A stretch of 64,000 nucleotides of DNA from Peptoniphilus obesi ph1. Its GTDB lineage: Bacteria > Bacillota > Clostridia > Tissierellales > Peptoniphilaceae. Both the position numbers and the translations under genes were made by a program. Where the stretch lies: contig NZ_HE978580.1 in NCBI RefSeq assembly GCF_000311865.1, positions 731,980-795,979 on the forward strand, read 5' to 3'. A model generated the notes under the pieces. That model worked only from the letters and a program-made list of their open reading frames with translations. It had not been told where the DNA came from and searched no databases. Below, piece after piece: positions 18,169 to 27,279 of this stretch (the first letter of the stretch is position 1; every line of letters starts with the position of its first letter).

Positions 18169-18280
18169 TAACACACCTCCAAAACTATTCATCTATATAT
18201 CTTATCAAATAAAGTGGTAAAATTTCTATTTTTTAATAAAATTTTCCCTCAAGTATACAATATTTAGCTTAAATATATAC

Positions 18281-18286
18281 TATAAT
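18281..18286 (+). promoter_or_regulatory. Possible -10 box for lipoprotein gene
   Basis: TATAAT 44 bases before the start codon in an AT-rich leader; the -35 position (around 18258-18263) is a poor match. Tentative. Confidence 0.35.
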
Positions 18287-18330
18287 ATAATTAATATAGT
18301 ACAAAAATTTTACATAATATAGGAGAAAAA

Positions 18331-19386
18331 ATGAAAAAATTAAAAATTATTTTTACAATCTTAATTATCAGCTTGCTTTGTGCTTGTTCTAGTTCAAATA
18401 ACCAAGCAACAAATCAAGAAAAAAAAGTAGTTGAAGAAAAAGTATTTTATTCAAGCTTAGACGGCAAAGAAGTCAAAGAAGAAGACCTTGATAGACCAAT
18501 TTTTGCAATTATGTTTGATAACCACCCAGATGCAAGACCTCAATCAAGCATAGAAGATGCAGAAATAATCTATGAATATAAAGTTGAAGGAGAATTTACA
18601 AGATTTTTGGGTCTTTTCCAAAGAAATGAAGCTAGTGTTATAGGACCGATAAGGTCTGCTAGACCTTATTTTGTAAACACAGCAAAAGAATATGATGCAA
18701 TTTATGTTCACTGGGGTGGTTCAGAAGCTGGCTATGACCAAATAAAAGTAGATGGGGTAAATGATATAGACGGTATAGCCTACGAAGGCTCAACTTTTTA
18801 TAGAAATAAGGAAGTTAATAAAAAAAGACCTCATGATGGTTATTCATCTTATGACTTATTGTTTGATAGGGCAAAAGAATTGTCTTACCTAGATGGTATA
18901 AAAAATGGTGAATATTTTAAATTTGATACTAACAAGGACCTAGCAGATTTAAAGAAACAAATGCAAGATACTCCTTGTGATGATTTAAAAATTAATTTCT
19001 TCCCTAGCTACAATACAGACTTTGTATATGATAAGGAAAAAGGAATGTATCTTGTTGTAGTTAATGGGGAAAATTTAATCGATGAAGCTAGCAATAATGA
19101 TATTTTTGCAAGTAACATAATTGTACAATTTGCAAATTCAAAGGTTGCTGGACCAAATGGAACTTTAAAAATTGATAATATTGGACAAGGCAGCGGAAAA
19201 CTTATAAGTGATGGAAAGATTATAGATATAAAATGGGAAAAAGCTGATGAAAATTCAAAAACAAAATTTTATACTCTAGATGATAAGGAAATCATACTTA
19301 AGCCAGGTAAAACTTTTATAGAAACAACAGATGCAGAAGAAGATCTTGAAATTCTACCTCTTAGCCCTGACCAAAAAGAAGAATAA
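18331..19386 (+). CDS. DUF3048 lipoprotein (YerB-like)
   Basis: 351 residues with a lipoprotein signal: MKK, hydrophobic stretch, LLCAC with lipidated Cys19, so it is anchored outside the membrane. The mature part carries PIFAIMFDNHPDARPQSSIEDAEIIYEYKVEGEFTRFLGLFQ and GPIRSARPYFV, diagnostic of DUF3048, and a C-terminal DUF3048_C-like domain ending in KPGKTFIETT. The molecular function of YerB is not established; cell-envelope roles have been suggested. Start ATG follows AGGAGAAA. Monocistronic, ended by a strong terminator. Confidence 0.9.
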   Translation: MKKLKIIFTILIISLLCACSSSNNQATNQEKKVVEEKVFYSSLDGKEVKEEDLDRPIFAIMFDNHPDARPQSSIEDAEIIYEYKVEGEFTRFLGLFQRNEASVIGPIRSARPYFVNTAKEYDAIYVHWGGSEAGYDQIKVDGVNDIDGIAYEGSTFYRNKEVNKKRPHDGYSSYDLLFDRAKELSYLDGIKNGEYFKFDTNKDLADLKKQMQDTPCDDLKINFFPSYNTDFVYDKEKGMYLVVVNGENLIDEASNNDIFASNIIVQFANSKVAGPNGTLKIDNIGQGSGKLISDGKIIDIKWEKADENSKTKFYTLDDKEIILKPGKTFIETTDAEEDLEILPLSPDQKEE

Positions 19387-19463
19387 GTTGATTTCTGAAT
19401 ATAAAAAATATAGCAAGACTTTTATAAATCAGCTTGCTATATAAGTTAGAAATTTTAAATTAA

Positions 19464-19498
19464 GAAACCGGTATAGAAAAAATCTATACCGGTTTTAT
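19464..19498. terminator. Bidirectional terminator
   Basis: Perfect 13-bp stem (19465-19477 with 19483-19495), five-base A loop, T-rich after on the plus strand and on the minus strand preceded by the coaX-like stop. Lies between convergent genes. Confidence 0.88.
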
Positions 19499-20274
19499 TA
19501 TTTATTCTTGTTTATCTTATAGATAATATTTAATCCCTTTAGGTTTAAATTCTTATCAATTATTATTTTGTGATTAGTTTTCTTTGTTATAAGCTCTGCC
19601 TGACTACCTGTTGCTATTATATTTATCTCGTCTTTGTCAAAGCCTGTTTCACTTATAATTTTGTCTAAATTTCCATCGAAAATACTAAGATAGGAATTTA
19701 TAAGACCAGATTGAATAGCTTTTACTGTTGTATTTCCAACAACATCTTTTGTATATTCAATATCTACTTGAGGAAGTTTAGCAGAAAAATTTACGAGTGC
19801 ATTTTTTGCCAAATTAATTCCTGGAAATATTAATCCGCCCTTAAATTCTTTTCTATCTGTTATAAAATCAAATGTCATTATATGGTCAAGATTTGTAACA
19901 ATTGCAGGTCCTCCATACAGGTTAACTGCTGCGACTGCATTGACTATTCGGTCTGATCCTACTTCTTTTGGATTTTCACACTTAATGTTTAGACCAGTTT
20001 TTAATCCCACTCCAACCATATGAGCATCTATATTCAGATATTTTTTCAAAGTATTTTTCATAGTTAAGCCAAGTTCTGGCACGACTGATGAAATAATTAC
20101 ATCTTTTATACTAGATTTAGAAAAATCTTCTTCTAATAGAAGTTTCATAAGTATATATATTTCATCTTCTGAACTATTTATATCACTTTTTATTTTATAA
20201 GAATTTAATAATTTATCTTTATCAAAGATTCCAAAAAAAATATTTTTATTCGTTATGTTGACTGCTAGTAACAC
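19498..20274 (-). CDS. coaX: Type III pantothenate kinase homologue with altered catalytic motifs
   Basis: 258-residue ASKHA-fold protein clearly homologous to CoaX, which phosphorylates pantothenate at the first step of CoA synthesis. The pantothenate-side motif GSDRIVNAVAAVNLYGGP (catalytic Asp kept) and GGLIFPGINLA are conserved. However the PHOSPHATE-1 motif (normally DxGNTxxxxG) reads VNITNKNIFFG, and PHOSPHATE-2 (normally VDFGTATTFD) reads TNLDHIMTFD, so both metal/phosphate-binding aspartates are Asn. It may be inactive, use a different mechanism or be regulatory. Start GTG behind AGAGGT overlaps the ECF gene by 29 bases. Confidence 0.85.
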   Translation of the reverse strand: MLLAVNITNKNIFFGIFDKDKLLNSYKIKSDINSSEDEIYILMKLLLEEDFSKSSIKDVIISSVVPELGLTMKNTLKKYLNIDAHMVGVGLKTGLNIKCENPKEVGSDRIVNAVAAVNLYGGPAIVTNLDHIMTFDFITDRKEFKGGLIFPGINLAKNALVNFSAKLPQVDIEYTKDVVGNTTVKAIQSGLINSYLSIFDGNLDKIISETGFDKDEINIIATGSQAELITKKTNHKIIIDKNLNLKGLNIIYKINKNK

Positions 20275-21016
20275 TCTTACCTCTACTTAAATTTACAGCG
20301 TTTACAACAGCTGTTGTAATTATTACACTTATTATCGCCTCAGGTATACCTGATGTGACAACAACACTCATTACTGCTGCGCCTGCTTCTTCTAGTGGTC
20401 TTCCTACTATTTCTGCGTATTTAGCAGCATATAGAAAATAAATCCCACCCATTACAAAAATTGTATTGGTCATTGAACCTACAAATGCTCCAAGAGTTAT
20501 AGCAAGGTTTGAATCTTTTCTGTTTAATAGATATACCATTACTATTGCAATTATTAAAAGCACTACGTTAAGTGATATAGCTAAAACTGTAGATTCTCCT
20601 GAGCTTATGTTTTTAAATAATAAATAGCAAAGTAAAGCTATTATTACTGCCCAAACTCCATAAGATAATTTTTTTGATTTTTGATAATCAATCTTGCTTG
20701 CTGCCTTGTAAACGTAGTAAGAAAATAAACCAATCAATATTCTTGGTAGAATTGATATTAATGGATTATAAAATACTACTGATATAGGTGTTGGTCTTGT
20801 TATTGCATTAAAAAGACTGGATAAACCAAAAATTAAACCTACTGCCATACCTACCACTGGTCCTTCAAGTATAGCCCCAATAATTACTGGGATGTGCATT
20901 GTAGTTGCACTAATAAAGCCTAGTGGTATAAATCCTAGTGGAGTCAATCCAAGTACAACTGTGATTGCTCCTAGCATTGATGCGATAACTAACTTTCTGT
21001 TTTTTTGTTTATTCAT
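20246..21016 (-). CDS. ECF transporter S component, probable vitamin uptake
   Basis: Substrate-binding membrane subunit (256 residues, about six helices) of an energy-coupling-factor importer. KLVIASMLGAITVVLG, then TTMHIPVIIGAILEGPVVGMAVGLIFGLSSLFNAIT is the S-component signature. The shared ECF ATPase/T module is not in this window. Its 3' end overlaps the pantothenate-kinase homologue by 29 bases, which suggests pantothenate as substrate; this is inference from context. The frame is open to 21058 but AGGAGGT positions the start at the ATG ending at 21016. Confidence 0.85.
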   Translation of the reverse strand: MNKQKNRKLVIASMLGAITVVLGLTPLGFIPLGFISATTMHIPVIIGAILEGPVVGMAVGLIFGLSSLFNAITRPTPISVVFYNPLISILPRILIGLFSYYVYKAASKIDYQKSKKLSYGVWAVIIALLCYLLFKNISSGESTVLAISLNVVLLIIAIVMVYLLNRKDSNLAITLGAFVGSMTNTIFVMGGIYFLYAAKYAEIVGRPLEEAGAAVMSVVVTSGIPEAIISVIITTAVVNAVNLSRGKSVTSSQHNE

Positions 21017-21073
21017 TTTTACCTCCTGATAGAGTTCTTTTAAAAAGATACCCTTCAATATAAACTACGTTTT

Positions 21074-22039
21074 TTATTTTATATCATTATAGGAGATAAG
21101 TCCATAAGAAGAATTAGAAGAATATATAGCATTTGCTATAGCTCTTGATACGGCCTTTGCAGCTAGTGATCCAACTAAGGATATATCTGCATCTACTTTA
21201 TTTGTTGCCATAGAAAAAATTGTATCGCCATCAAACATTGTATGAACAGGTATTATACTTCTTGCATAGCCATCATGGGCCATTTGAGCTACCTTGTTTG
21301 CATTTGCCTTAGTTAGTCTTGCATTGGTTGCGACAATTGATATTGTTGTGTTTGTGGACCTGTTAAAGGCATTATAATCACTATTTTTTTCTTCATATAA
21401 TTTCATTGTATCTAAAAACTTTTTATTTTCTTTATCATAAGGAGCTGCAATTAATTTTCCTGCTTCGTGGTCAAATATATCTCCAAAAGCATTAAGACTT
21501 GTTATAGCTGCAACTTTTAAATCCCCAAGGCTAATAGATGCTTGGCCCAGTCCTGATTTTATAGCATAATCATTGCCAAGAATTTTTGCTACACTTGCTC
21601 CTGTTCCTGCTCCAACAAGTCCCATTGACTTGTCTTCATTTTTTGCATTTTTTGCAGCTTCATATCCCATTTTAAAATCTGGTCTTACAAATGGATTTCC
21701 AACAGATAAATCAAAAATAACTGCCCCAACAACTATTGGAACCTTGCAAACTGTAACATCCATTCCTATATCTTTTTCTTCTAGATATTTCATAACCCCT
21801 GATGCTGCATCAAGTCCGTAGGCTGATCCACCAGCTAGCATTACTCCATGCACTTTTTCTACTAGGTTTTCTGCTTTTAATAAATCAGTCTCTCTTGTTC
21901 CTGGAGCTGATCCTCTTACATCAACTCCGCAAACTGCTCCTTCTTCACAAACAGCAAGGCTAACACCTGTAAGGGCACTATCATCTGTATAGTGCCCTAA
22001 TTTTATCCCTTCTATATCTGTTAAATAACCTGAATACAT
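21074..22039 (-). CDS. P1-family peptidase (DmpA/NylC-like aminopeptidase)
   Basis: N-terminal-nucleophile hydrolase of 321 residues made as a precursor that cuts itself in two. GVDVRGSAPGTRETDLL, VHGVMLAGGSAYGLDAASGVM and VGAGTGASVAK are family motifs. The expected autoproteolysis site is N230|T231 in STNTTISIVATNA, leaving Thr231 as nucleophile. Members act as beta-peptidyl or D-aminopeptidases, or amidases. It follows the DJ-1 gene with a one-base TAATG overlap, so translation is coupled. Confidence 0.9.
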   Translation of the reverse strand: MYSGYLTDIEGIKLGHYTDDSALTGVSLAVCEEGAVCGVDVRGSAPGTRETDLLKAENLVEKVHGVMLAGGSAYGLDAASGVMKYLEEKDIGMDVTVCKVPIVVGAVIFDLSVGNPFVRPDFKMGYEAAKNAKNEDKSMGLVGAGTGASVAKILGNDYAIKSGLGQASISLGDLKVAAITSLNAFGDIFDHEAGKLIAAPYDKENKKFLDTMKLYEEKNSDYNAFNRSTNTTISIVATNARLTKANANKVAQMAHDGYARSIIPVHTMFDGDTIFSMATNKVDADISLVGSLAAKAVSRAIANAIYSSNSSYGLISYNDIK

Positions 22040-22623
22040 TATTTTATTTTACCTTCCTTTATAAAATCTACTAAGTTTACAAATAAAGTAGATTTTTTAA
22101 CTTCTTCTGCCACACCTTCACCCTTAAATAATTTAATTAATTCAAAAGCAAGAACTTGGGCAAAGGATGGTCCCATAGCTGTAATCATATTTTCATCAAA
22201 AACTACTGGCTCATCTAGTCTATCTTGTACTGATAAGTTTTGTTCAAATCCTGGAAAACAAGTAAATTTTTTATTTTTTAATAACTCAGCCTTATCTAAA
22301 ACTATTGGACCTGCACAAATTGCAGCAACGTATTTATCTTCTTTTAGATACATTTCAGCTGCTTCGACAATTTTTTCATCTTTTGCAAGATTTGTTGCAC
22401 CTGGAAGTCCACCAGGAATATAAAGTCCCTTGTAATCTTCAAAATTAATTTCGATAAAAGTCTTATCAGCTAGAACTTTTACTCCATGAGCTGATTTAAC
22501 AACATTGTTATCAGATATACTTACTAGATCAACATCTAGTTCTGCCCTTCTTAAATAATCAGCAACTGTAAGTGCCTCTATATCTTCAAATCCATCTGCT
22601 AATAATATTAATAGATCTTTCAT
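22039..22623 (-). CDS. DJ-1/PfpI-family protein
   Basis: 194 residues with the class-I glutamine-amidotransferase-like fold of the DJ-1/ThiJ/PfpI group: DGFEDIEALT (10-19), GLYIPGGLPGATNLA, and the nucleophile elbow AAICAGP with Cys103. Reported roles in the family include glyoxalase, deglycase and chaperone activities, none proven here. The start is the ATG at 22621-22623 after GAGAGGGGAT rather than the open frame from 22668. It lies between proC and the P1 peptidase in one minus-strand run. Confidence 0.9.
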   Translation of the reverse strand: MKDLLILLADGFEDIEALTVADYLRRAELDVDLVSISDNNVVKSAHGVKVLADKTFIEINFEDYKGLYIPGGLPGATNLAKDEKIVEAAEMYLKEDKYVAAICAGPIVLDKAELLKNKKFTCFPGFEQNLSVQDRLDEPVVFDENMITAMGPSFAQVLAFELIKLFKGEGVAEEVKKSTLFVNLVDFIKEGKIK

Positions 22624-22636
22624 ATGTAATCCCCTC

Positions 22637-23419
22637 TCACATTTTTCTATACTTATCAGAAACTGCATCTATTGCATCCATTATAGCCGCCCTAAATCCA
22701 TGATTTTCTAAGCTTTTTAAACCTTCTATTGAAGTTCCTGCAGGAGAAGTAACATCGTCTTTTAATTTTGCTGGATGATCTTTTGTTTTTAGTAAAAGTT
22801 CAGCAGAACCCTTAACTGTTTGAGCTATATATTCATAGCTATCTTTTCTTTTCATACCATTTTTTACAGCAGCATCAGATGCAGCCTCTATAAACATATA
22901 AATATAAGTTGGTAAAGAGCCACAAATTGCTGTAAAAGCAGCAAAATTATCTTCTGGAAGTTTAGCAACCTTGCCAAAATAAGAAAATATTTCTAATATG
23001 TCATCAGTTTCCTCTTTGCTTACCTTATCATTTGGACAAATTGCACTCATAGCTTCTTTAACAAGTGCAGGTGTATTAGACATGCTCATTACATACTTCC
23101 TGTTAGGATAAATTTCTTCAAGCTTATTCATTGTATACCCTGCAGCTATGGAAATAATAACAGAATCTTCATTTAAATAATCATAAATTTCACTTGCTAT
23201 TAGTGGATAATTTATTGGTTTTACACAAACTATTATATATTTTGCTTCTTGTGCAAGTTTTGCATTTGATTCTGCTATCTCAACATTTTTATACTTCCTA
23301 TATTTTTGTAAAACACCTTTCGATCTATTTGATATTATTATTTCTTTATCACTATCTATCAAAGACTCTGTAATTGCTGCTCCTATATTTCCTATTCCAA
23401 TTATTCCTATTTTATCCAT
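22637..23419 (-). CDS. proC: Pyrroline-5-carboxylate reductase
   Basis: NAD(P)H-dependent reduction of P5C to L-proline. 260 residues: Rossmann loop GIIGIGNIGAAI (from residue 5), CVKPINYP, ISIAAGYTMNKLEEI, MSNTPALVKEAMSAIC, and the C-terminal dimer/active-site region VTSPAGTSIEGLKSLENHGFRAAIMDAI, all diagnostic. The ATG ending at 23419 follows GGGGGA; four extra codons upstream are probably untranslated. In this genome it can complete conversion of hydroxyproline to proline using P5C made by the HypD enzyme encoded 4 kb away on the same strand. Confidence 0.96.
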   Translation of the reverse strand: MDKIGIIGIGNIGAAITESLIDSDKEIIISNRSKGVLQKYRKYKNVEIAESNAKLAQEAKYIIVCVKPINYPLIASEIYDYLNEDSVIISIAAGYTMNKLEEIYPNRKYVMSMSNTPALVKEAMSAICPNDKVSKEETDDILEIFSYFGKVAKLPEDNFAAFTAICGSLPTYIYMFIEAASDAAVKNGMKRKDSYEYIAQTVKGSAELLLKTKDHPAKLKDDVTSPAGTSIEGLKSLENHGFRAAIMDAIDAVSDKYRKM

Positions 23420-23529
23420 TCTATCCCCCATAAGACTTATTTTTTAGCTATTCTTACACCTTATTATATATAATAATATGCTTTTTTAAAATAATTTAAT
23501 GTGATATATTGGTTGTAGTTGGTGGTTAG

Positions 23530-24096
23530 ATGAAGAAAATATCGTATTTAGATTTATTTATTACTTTTTTTAAAATTAATTCAGTAACCTTTGGCGGAGG
23601 CTATACAATTGTTACTGTTGTAAAAGATGTTTTTGTTAATCAAAAAAAAATATTAGACAATGATGAGATGATTGATATACTTGCCCTTGCGCAAGGTGGA
23701 CCAGGAGCAATGGCAATCTCAACATCAATCTTAACAGGTTACAGATTAAGAGGCCCTATTGGTGCCCTAGTAGCACTACTTGCCTCAGCTCTTCCATGTC
23801 TTATAATACTATCCTTAGTGGCAATTTTTTATAGCAAGTTCAGACAAAACTTTTTTGTAAGTTCAGCACTTGATGGCATATCTGGTATGGTTTCAGCTGC
23901 ACTTTTACTTACTGTTTTTAATATGGGGAAAAATTCTTATAAAAAATATCCAATATTTACTGTAATAATGGTCCTTTTAATTTTCATTTTAGGATATTTC
24001 CTAAATGTTAAAACTTCCTACTTAATAATTTTATGTGCACTTTCAGGTATTATAGTATTTTATATAGCAAATAGGGGTAACAAAAATGTTGACTGA
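23530..24096 (+). CDS. Chromate-type transporter, first half
   Basis: 188-residue single-domain CHR protein with about six helices. It has FGGGYTIVTVVKDVFV, then LALAQGGPGAMAISTSILTGYRLRGPIGALVALLASALPCLIIL, the CHR-domain motifs. Short CHR proteins work as pairs of oppositely oriented halves; the second half follows with an 11-base overlap. In anaerobes the natural substrate is often unclear, so chromate resistance is not assured. Starts at ATG after GGTGG, divergent from proC. Confidence 0.9.
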   Translation: MKKISYLDLFITFFKINSVTFGGGYTIVTVVKDVFVNQKKILDNDEMIDILALAQGGPGAMAISTSILTGYRLRGPIGALVALLASALPCLIILSLVAIFYSKFRQNFFVSSALDGISGMVSAALLLTVFNMGKNSYKKYPIFTVIMVLLIFILGYFLNVKTSYLIILCALSGIIVFYIANRGNKNVD

Positions 24097-24655
24097 ATTA
24101 TTTAATCTGTATCTTATATTTTTAAAAATTGGAGCACTTTCCTTTGGTGGAGGTTATGCATCAATTCCACTAATTGAAAAGTACATAGTTGAGCAAAATG
24201 GATGGATAACAAGGCTTGAATTTCGTGATTTAGTTTCTATATCACAAATGACACCAGGTCCTATTGCAATAAATTCTGCAACCTTTGTTGGACAAAAAGT
24301 TAACGGGCTAATTGGTTCTATTGTTGCAACTCTTGGCTTTGTAACTCCTCAACTAATACTTATGATGCTTCTTGGATATTTTTTATTTACAAAAAATAAA
24401 AAGTTTAAGGTCCTAGACTGGATGTTAAATGGAATAAAGGCAGGTATAGTTTCTTTAATATTTATTTCTGCTATCGACCTTATAAAGACCAGTGTTTTCC
24501 CAAAGGGTTTTGCTCTAAATTCTATAAATATATCTGCCCTAATATGCTTTTTGCTTGGTATAATTATGTATATGAAAAAATTTAGTCTATTTAGGATGAT
24601 ATTTACTGGAATAGTTTTGGGTATAGTTTTGAACTTAGCTTTTATTTATATTTAG
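24086..24655 (+). CDS. Chromate-type transporter, second half
   Basis: 189-residue partner of the preceding CHR protein: FGGGYASIPLIEKYIVEQNGWI and ISQMTPGPIAINSATFVGQKVNGLIGSIVATLGFVTPQLILM. Starts inside the first gene's last codons behind GGGGTAA, so the two are made in equal amounts. Together they correspond to a full-length ChrA exporter. Substrate undecided (chromate or another oxyanion). Confidence 0.9.
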   Translation: MLTELFNLYLIFLKIGALSFGGGYASIPLIEKYIVEQNGWITRLEFRDLVSISQMTPGPIAINSATFVGQKVNGLIGSIVATLGFVTPQLILMMLLGYFLFTKNKKFKVLDWMLNGIKAGIVSLIFISAIDLIKTSVFPKGFALNSINISALICFLLGIIMYMKKFSLFRMIFTGIVLGIVLNLAFIYI

Positions 24656-24664
24656 GAGGAAGAT

Positions 24665-25540
24665 ATGTGGACAAGAGAAGTTTTAAAAAATAATGCTAAA
24701 GAATTTTTAAGAAAATATTTAAAAGTTGCAGTCCTAGTATGCCTTGTATACTTTGGACTTTCATCAATTTTTTCTACAGACTCAAGTTTTGTTACAATTA
24801 GAGAAAAAAATTCATATATACAAGAATATGAAGAAGAAAACAATGTTAAGTTTTCAGTAAGTCTTTATAATAATCAATTTTTACAAAGTGCAAAAAATGT
24901 ATTTACTAAGGATGATATAGTTTTAAGTGATTGGATGTTAGGTCAACATACCTTCTTATTATCCAAAAAAGCTTTTGCTGTTGTTTCTGTTATCTTTGCA
25001 CTAGTGAATATATTTATTATGCTGCCGATGTCTGTCGGGCTAAAAAGATTTTTTATTAGGGGCTATAAATATGATGTTAAGTTTAATTATTTATTTTCTC
25101 CTTTTAAAGATGGAACTTGGAATAAGATTGTTGGAAAATTATTTTTAAAAAATATATATTTATTTCTATGGACCCTACTTTTGATAATTCCAGGAATTGT
25201 TAAATCCTACCAATATTATTTTGTAGAATATATTTTAGCAGAAAATCCAGAAATGCCTTTATCTGATGCAATACAAATCAGTAAAGAAATGACCGATGAT
25301 GATAAATTCAGTATTTTTGCACTAGAGATATCATTCTTTGGTTGGGCACTGCTTGCATCTTTATTATTAAATCTTGGTTTTATATTACTTAACCCTTATA
25401 CCGAAGCAACTTATTCTTCTCTTTATATAACTAAGAAGGAAATAATTAGAGAAAGATATGAAAATCTTGGTGGTTTTGTAGATCCTTTCTACACAGAAAA
25501 TTATGCAGATTATTATGTTGAACATTTTCAAGAAGTTTAA
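24665..25540 (+). CDS. DUF975 membrane protein
   Basis: 291-residue membrane protein with about four to five helices. GLKRFFIRGYKYDVKFNYLFSPF, FLWTLLLIIPGIVKSYQYYFVEYILAENPEMPLSDAIQISKEMT and NPYTEATYSSLYI are the DUF975 pattern. Function unknown; the family is common in Firmicutes. A long N-terminal extracytoplasmic loop (about 40-95) is present. Starts ten bases after the CHR pair behind TAGGAGGAAG, so probably cotranscribed. Confidence 0.85.
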   Translation: MWTREVLKNNAKEFLRKYLKVAVLVCLVYFGLSSIFSTDSSFVTIREKNSYIQEYEEENNVKFSVSLYNNQFLQSAKNVFTKDDIVLSDWMLGQHTFLLSKKAFAVVSVIFALVNIFIMLPMSVGLKRFFIRGYKYDVKFNYLFSPFKDGTWNKIVGKLFLKNIYLFLWTLLLIIPGIVKSYQYYFVEYILAENPEMPLSDAIQISKEMTDDDKFSIFALEISFFGWALLASLLLNLGFILLNPYTEATYSSLYITKKEIIRERYENLGGFVDPFYTENYADYYVEHFQEV

Positions 25541-25643
25541 TAAAATTATTTAATTTGTAAGTAAAATAGATTTTTATTAATACTATTTGTGAATTTTATA
25601 CTTTAAAAAATAAAATACATTTAAATAGAATTTTAATCACAAA

Positions 25644-25678
25644 AAGGGAGATAGTAAAAACTATCCCCCTTATTTTTA
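25644..25678. terminator. Bidirectional terminator
   Basis: Stem 25644-25654 with 25661-25671 (one mismatch), T-rich on the plus side and an A-run (T-run on minus) on the left; lies between convergent DUF975 and symporter genes. Confidence 0.8.
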
Positions 25679-25684
25679 TCTTAA

Positions 25685-27184
25685 TTATTTATTTTTATTT
25701 TCTTCTATTCTCTTCTTATTTATGTCTTTCCACATTTCAACATCTACGCCCTTCCAAGAAAGTCTGTCAGGATCATAGTAAGGATCTATACCTTTTTTCA
25801 TTTGTTCATCATAATCTTTGTAAAGACTTATAGATTTTGATGATAGCATCATAACAACTAACATATTTACCCAAGTACAAGTTCCAAGAGCAAGGTCTGA
25901 TAAGTCCCAAGCTACTGAAGATTCTATATTACCCCAGATAAAGATAAGTATTGGCATACCTATTCTCATTATCCAAGTTACAACTTTTCTTGTAGATTTT
26001 TGAGATTCTTTTTGGAATAGGTACATTGCTGCTGTTTCTGCTTCGTAGTAGTAAGAAATTAAGCAAGTAAATGAGAATAAAGCAAGCATTATAGCTATGA
26101 ATATGTGTGATAGATTTCCAAGTACAGTTTGTGTTGCAAGTTGAACAAATATTACACCATTTGTTCCAGCTTCTGCAAGTGCTGCAAGTTCTGCAGAACC
26201 AGATCCTACATAACCAAAAGAAGTATTGAAACAATCAGTAAGTAACATCATAAGTCCTGATGCTGTACAAACTATAACTGTATCTAACCAAACACCTGCT
26301 GCATTTGCCATACCTTGTTTAACAGGGTGAGTTGTTTCAGCTGCAGCTGCTGTTGGAGAAGATTCTCCCATACCAGATGCACTTGAGAATGTTCCTCTCT
26401 TTATACCTTGTTGAATTATAACACCAATTGTTCCACCAAAGATTGCATTTTTAGCAAAGGCATGAGTTACAACATCATATAAAACACCTGGAAGAATTTT
26501 TATATTAACAATAAGAATTATAATAGTTACAATTAAGTACACTGTTACCATAAATGGAACTATAAGAGATGCAACTTGTGAAATTCTCTTAACCCCACCA
26601 ATTACTACTATTGCCATTACAATAGCTATAATTAATGCACTAACCCACATTTCTACGCCAAGAGCATTATTAAATCCATCACAAATTGTATATGTAGCTG
26701 CTGCTGGCATAAATGCAGATGTTCCTATCATAAATATAAGAGCCATAAATGCCCCATATTTTTTCCAACCAAGTCCTCTTTCTGCACAGTAAGGACCTCC
26801 ACCACGGTATTGACCGTCTATTCTTGTTTTATATAAAACTCCAAGAGTACACTCAGTAAAACAAACTGCTGAGTTAGTCATACCTGCTACTATCATCCAG
26901 AATAGGGCTCCTGGTCCACCGTAATAAATTGCTACTGCAACACCGGCGACGTTTCCTGTCCCTACACGCATTGCCATGGTTGTACAAAATGATGCAAAGG
27001 CTGATATACCAGAGTCTGAATCTCCTGGTTCAAAAATTCTGCTCCACATATCTTTTTGTTTTCTAAATTGAAAACCGCCCATTCTAATAGTCAAATAAAG
27101 ACCAGAACCAACTATCATTATTAGCATCGCAGGACCCCAAATAAATCCATTTAATGATCCAACAATTTTTACTAATGAATCCAT
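25685..27184 (-). CDS. Na+/alanine-type amino-acid symporter (AGCS)
   Basis: 499-residue sodium:amino-acid symporter of the alanine/glycine:cation family, about 11 helices. GPAMLIMIVGSGLYLTIRMGGFQFR, MRVGTGNVAGVAVAIYYGGPGALFWM and ASGMGESSPTAAAAETTHPVKQGMANAAG are diagnostic. It lies directly after the hydroxyproline dehydratase gene on the same strand, separated by a hairpin, so uptake of proline, hydroxyproline or alanine to feed that pathway is plausible but unproven. Start ATG follows AAGGAGGT. Confidence 0.92.
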   Translation of the reverse strand: MDSLVKIVGSLNGFIWGPAMLIMIVGSGLYLTIRMGGFQFRKQKDMWSRIFEPGDSDSGISAFASFCTTMAMRVGTGNVAGVAVAIYYGGPGALFWMIVAGMTNSAVCFTECTLGVLYKTRIDGQYRGGGPYCAERGLGWKKYGAFMALIFMIGTSAFMPAAATYTICDGFNNALGVEMWVSALIIAIVMAIVVIGGVKRISQVASLIVPFMVTVYLIVTIIILIVNIKILPGVLYDVVTHAFAKNAIFGGTIGVIIQQGIKRGTFSSASGMGESSPTAAAAETTHPVKQGMANAAGVWLDTVIVCTASGLMMLLTDCFNTSFGYVGSGSAELAALAEAGTNGVIFVQLATQTVLGNLSHIFIAIMLALFSFTCLISYYYEAETAAMYLFQKESQKSTRKVVTWIMRIGMPILIFIWGNIESSVAWDLSDLALGTCTWVNMLVVMMLSSKSISLYKDYDEQMKKGIDPYYDPDRLSWKGVDVEMWKDINKKRIEENKNK

Positions 27185-27224
27185 AATTTACCTCCTTGTG
27201 AATTAAAAATTTATGTATATTTAA

Positions 27225-27252
27225 TAATAGGGAAGATTTAACTTCCCTATTA
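27225..27252 (-). terminator. Hairpin between hypD and symporter gene
   Basis: Perfect 11-bp stem (27242-27252 with 27225-27235), six-base loop; the downstream tail on the minus strand is only moderately T-rich, so it may be a partial terminator or an mRNA-stability element. Confidence 0.6.
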
Positions 27253-27279
27253 ATTAAACACTATTTATTAAACTATGTC

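Noticed and set aside
19408-19441. Inverted repeat (9-bp arms 19410-19418 and 19433-19441) as a terminator
   Set aside because: No T-run on either strand; a much better terminator follows at 19464-19498.
23530-24655. Chromate-resistance operon
   Set aside because: The CHR pair is real, but substrate is unproven and no chromate-responsive regulator or reductase is adjacent.
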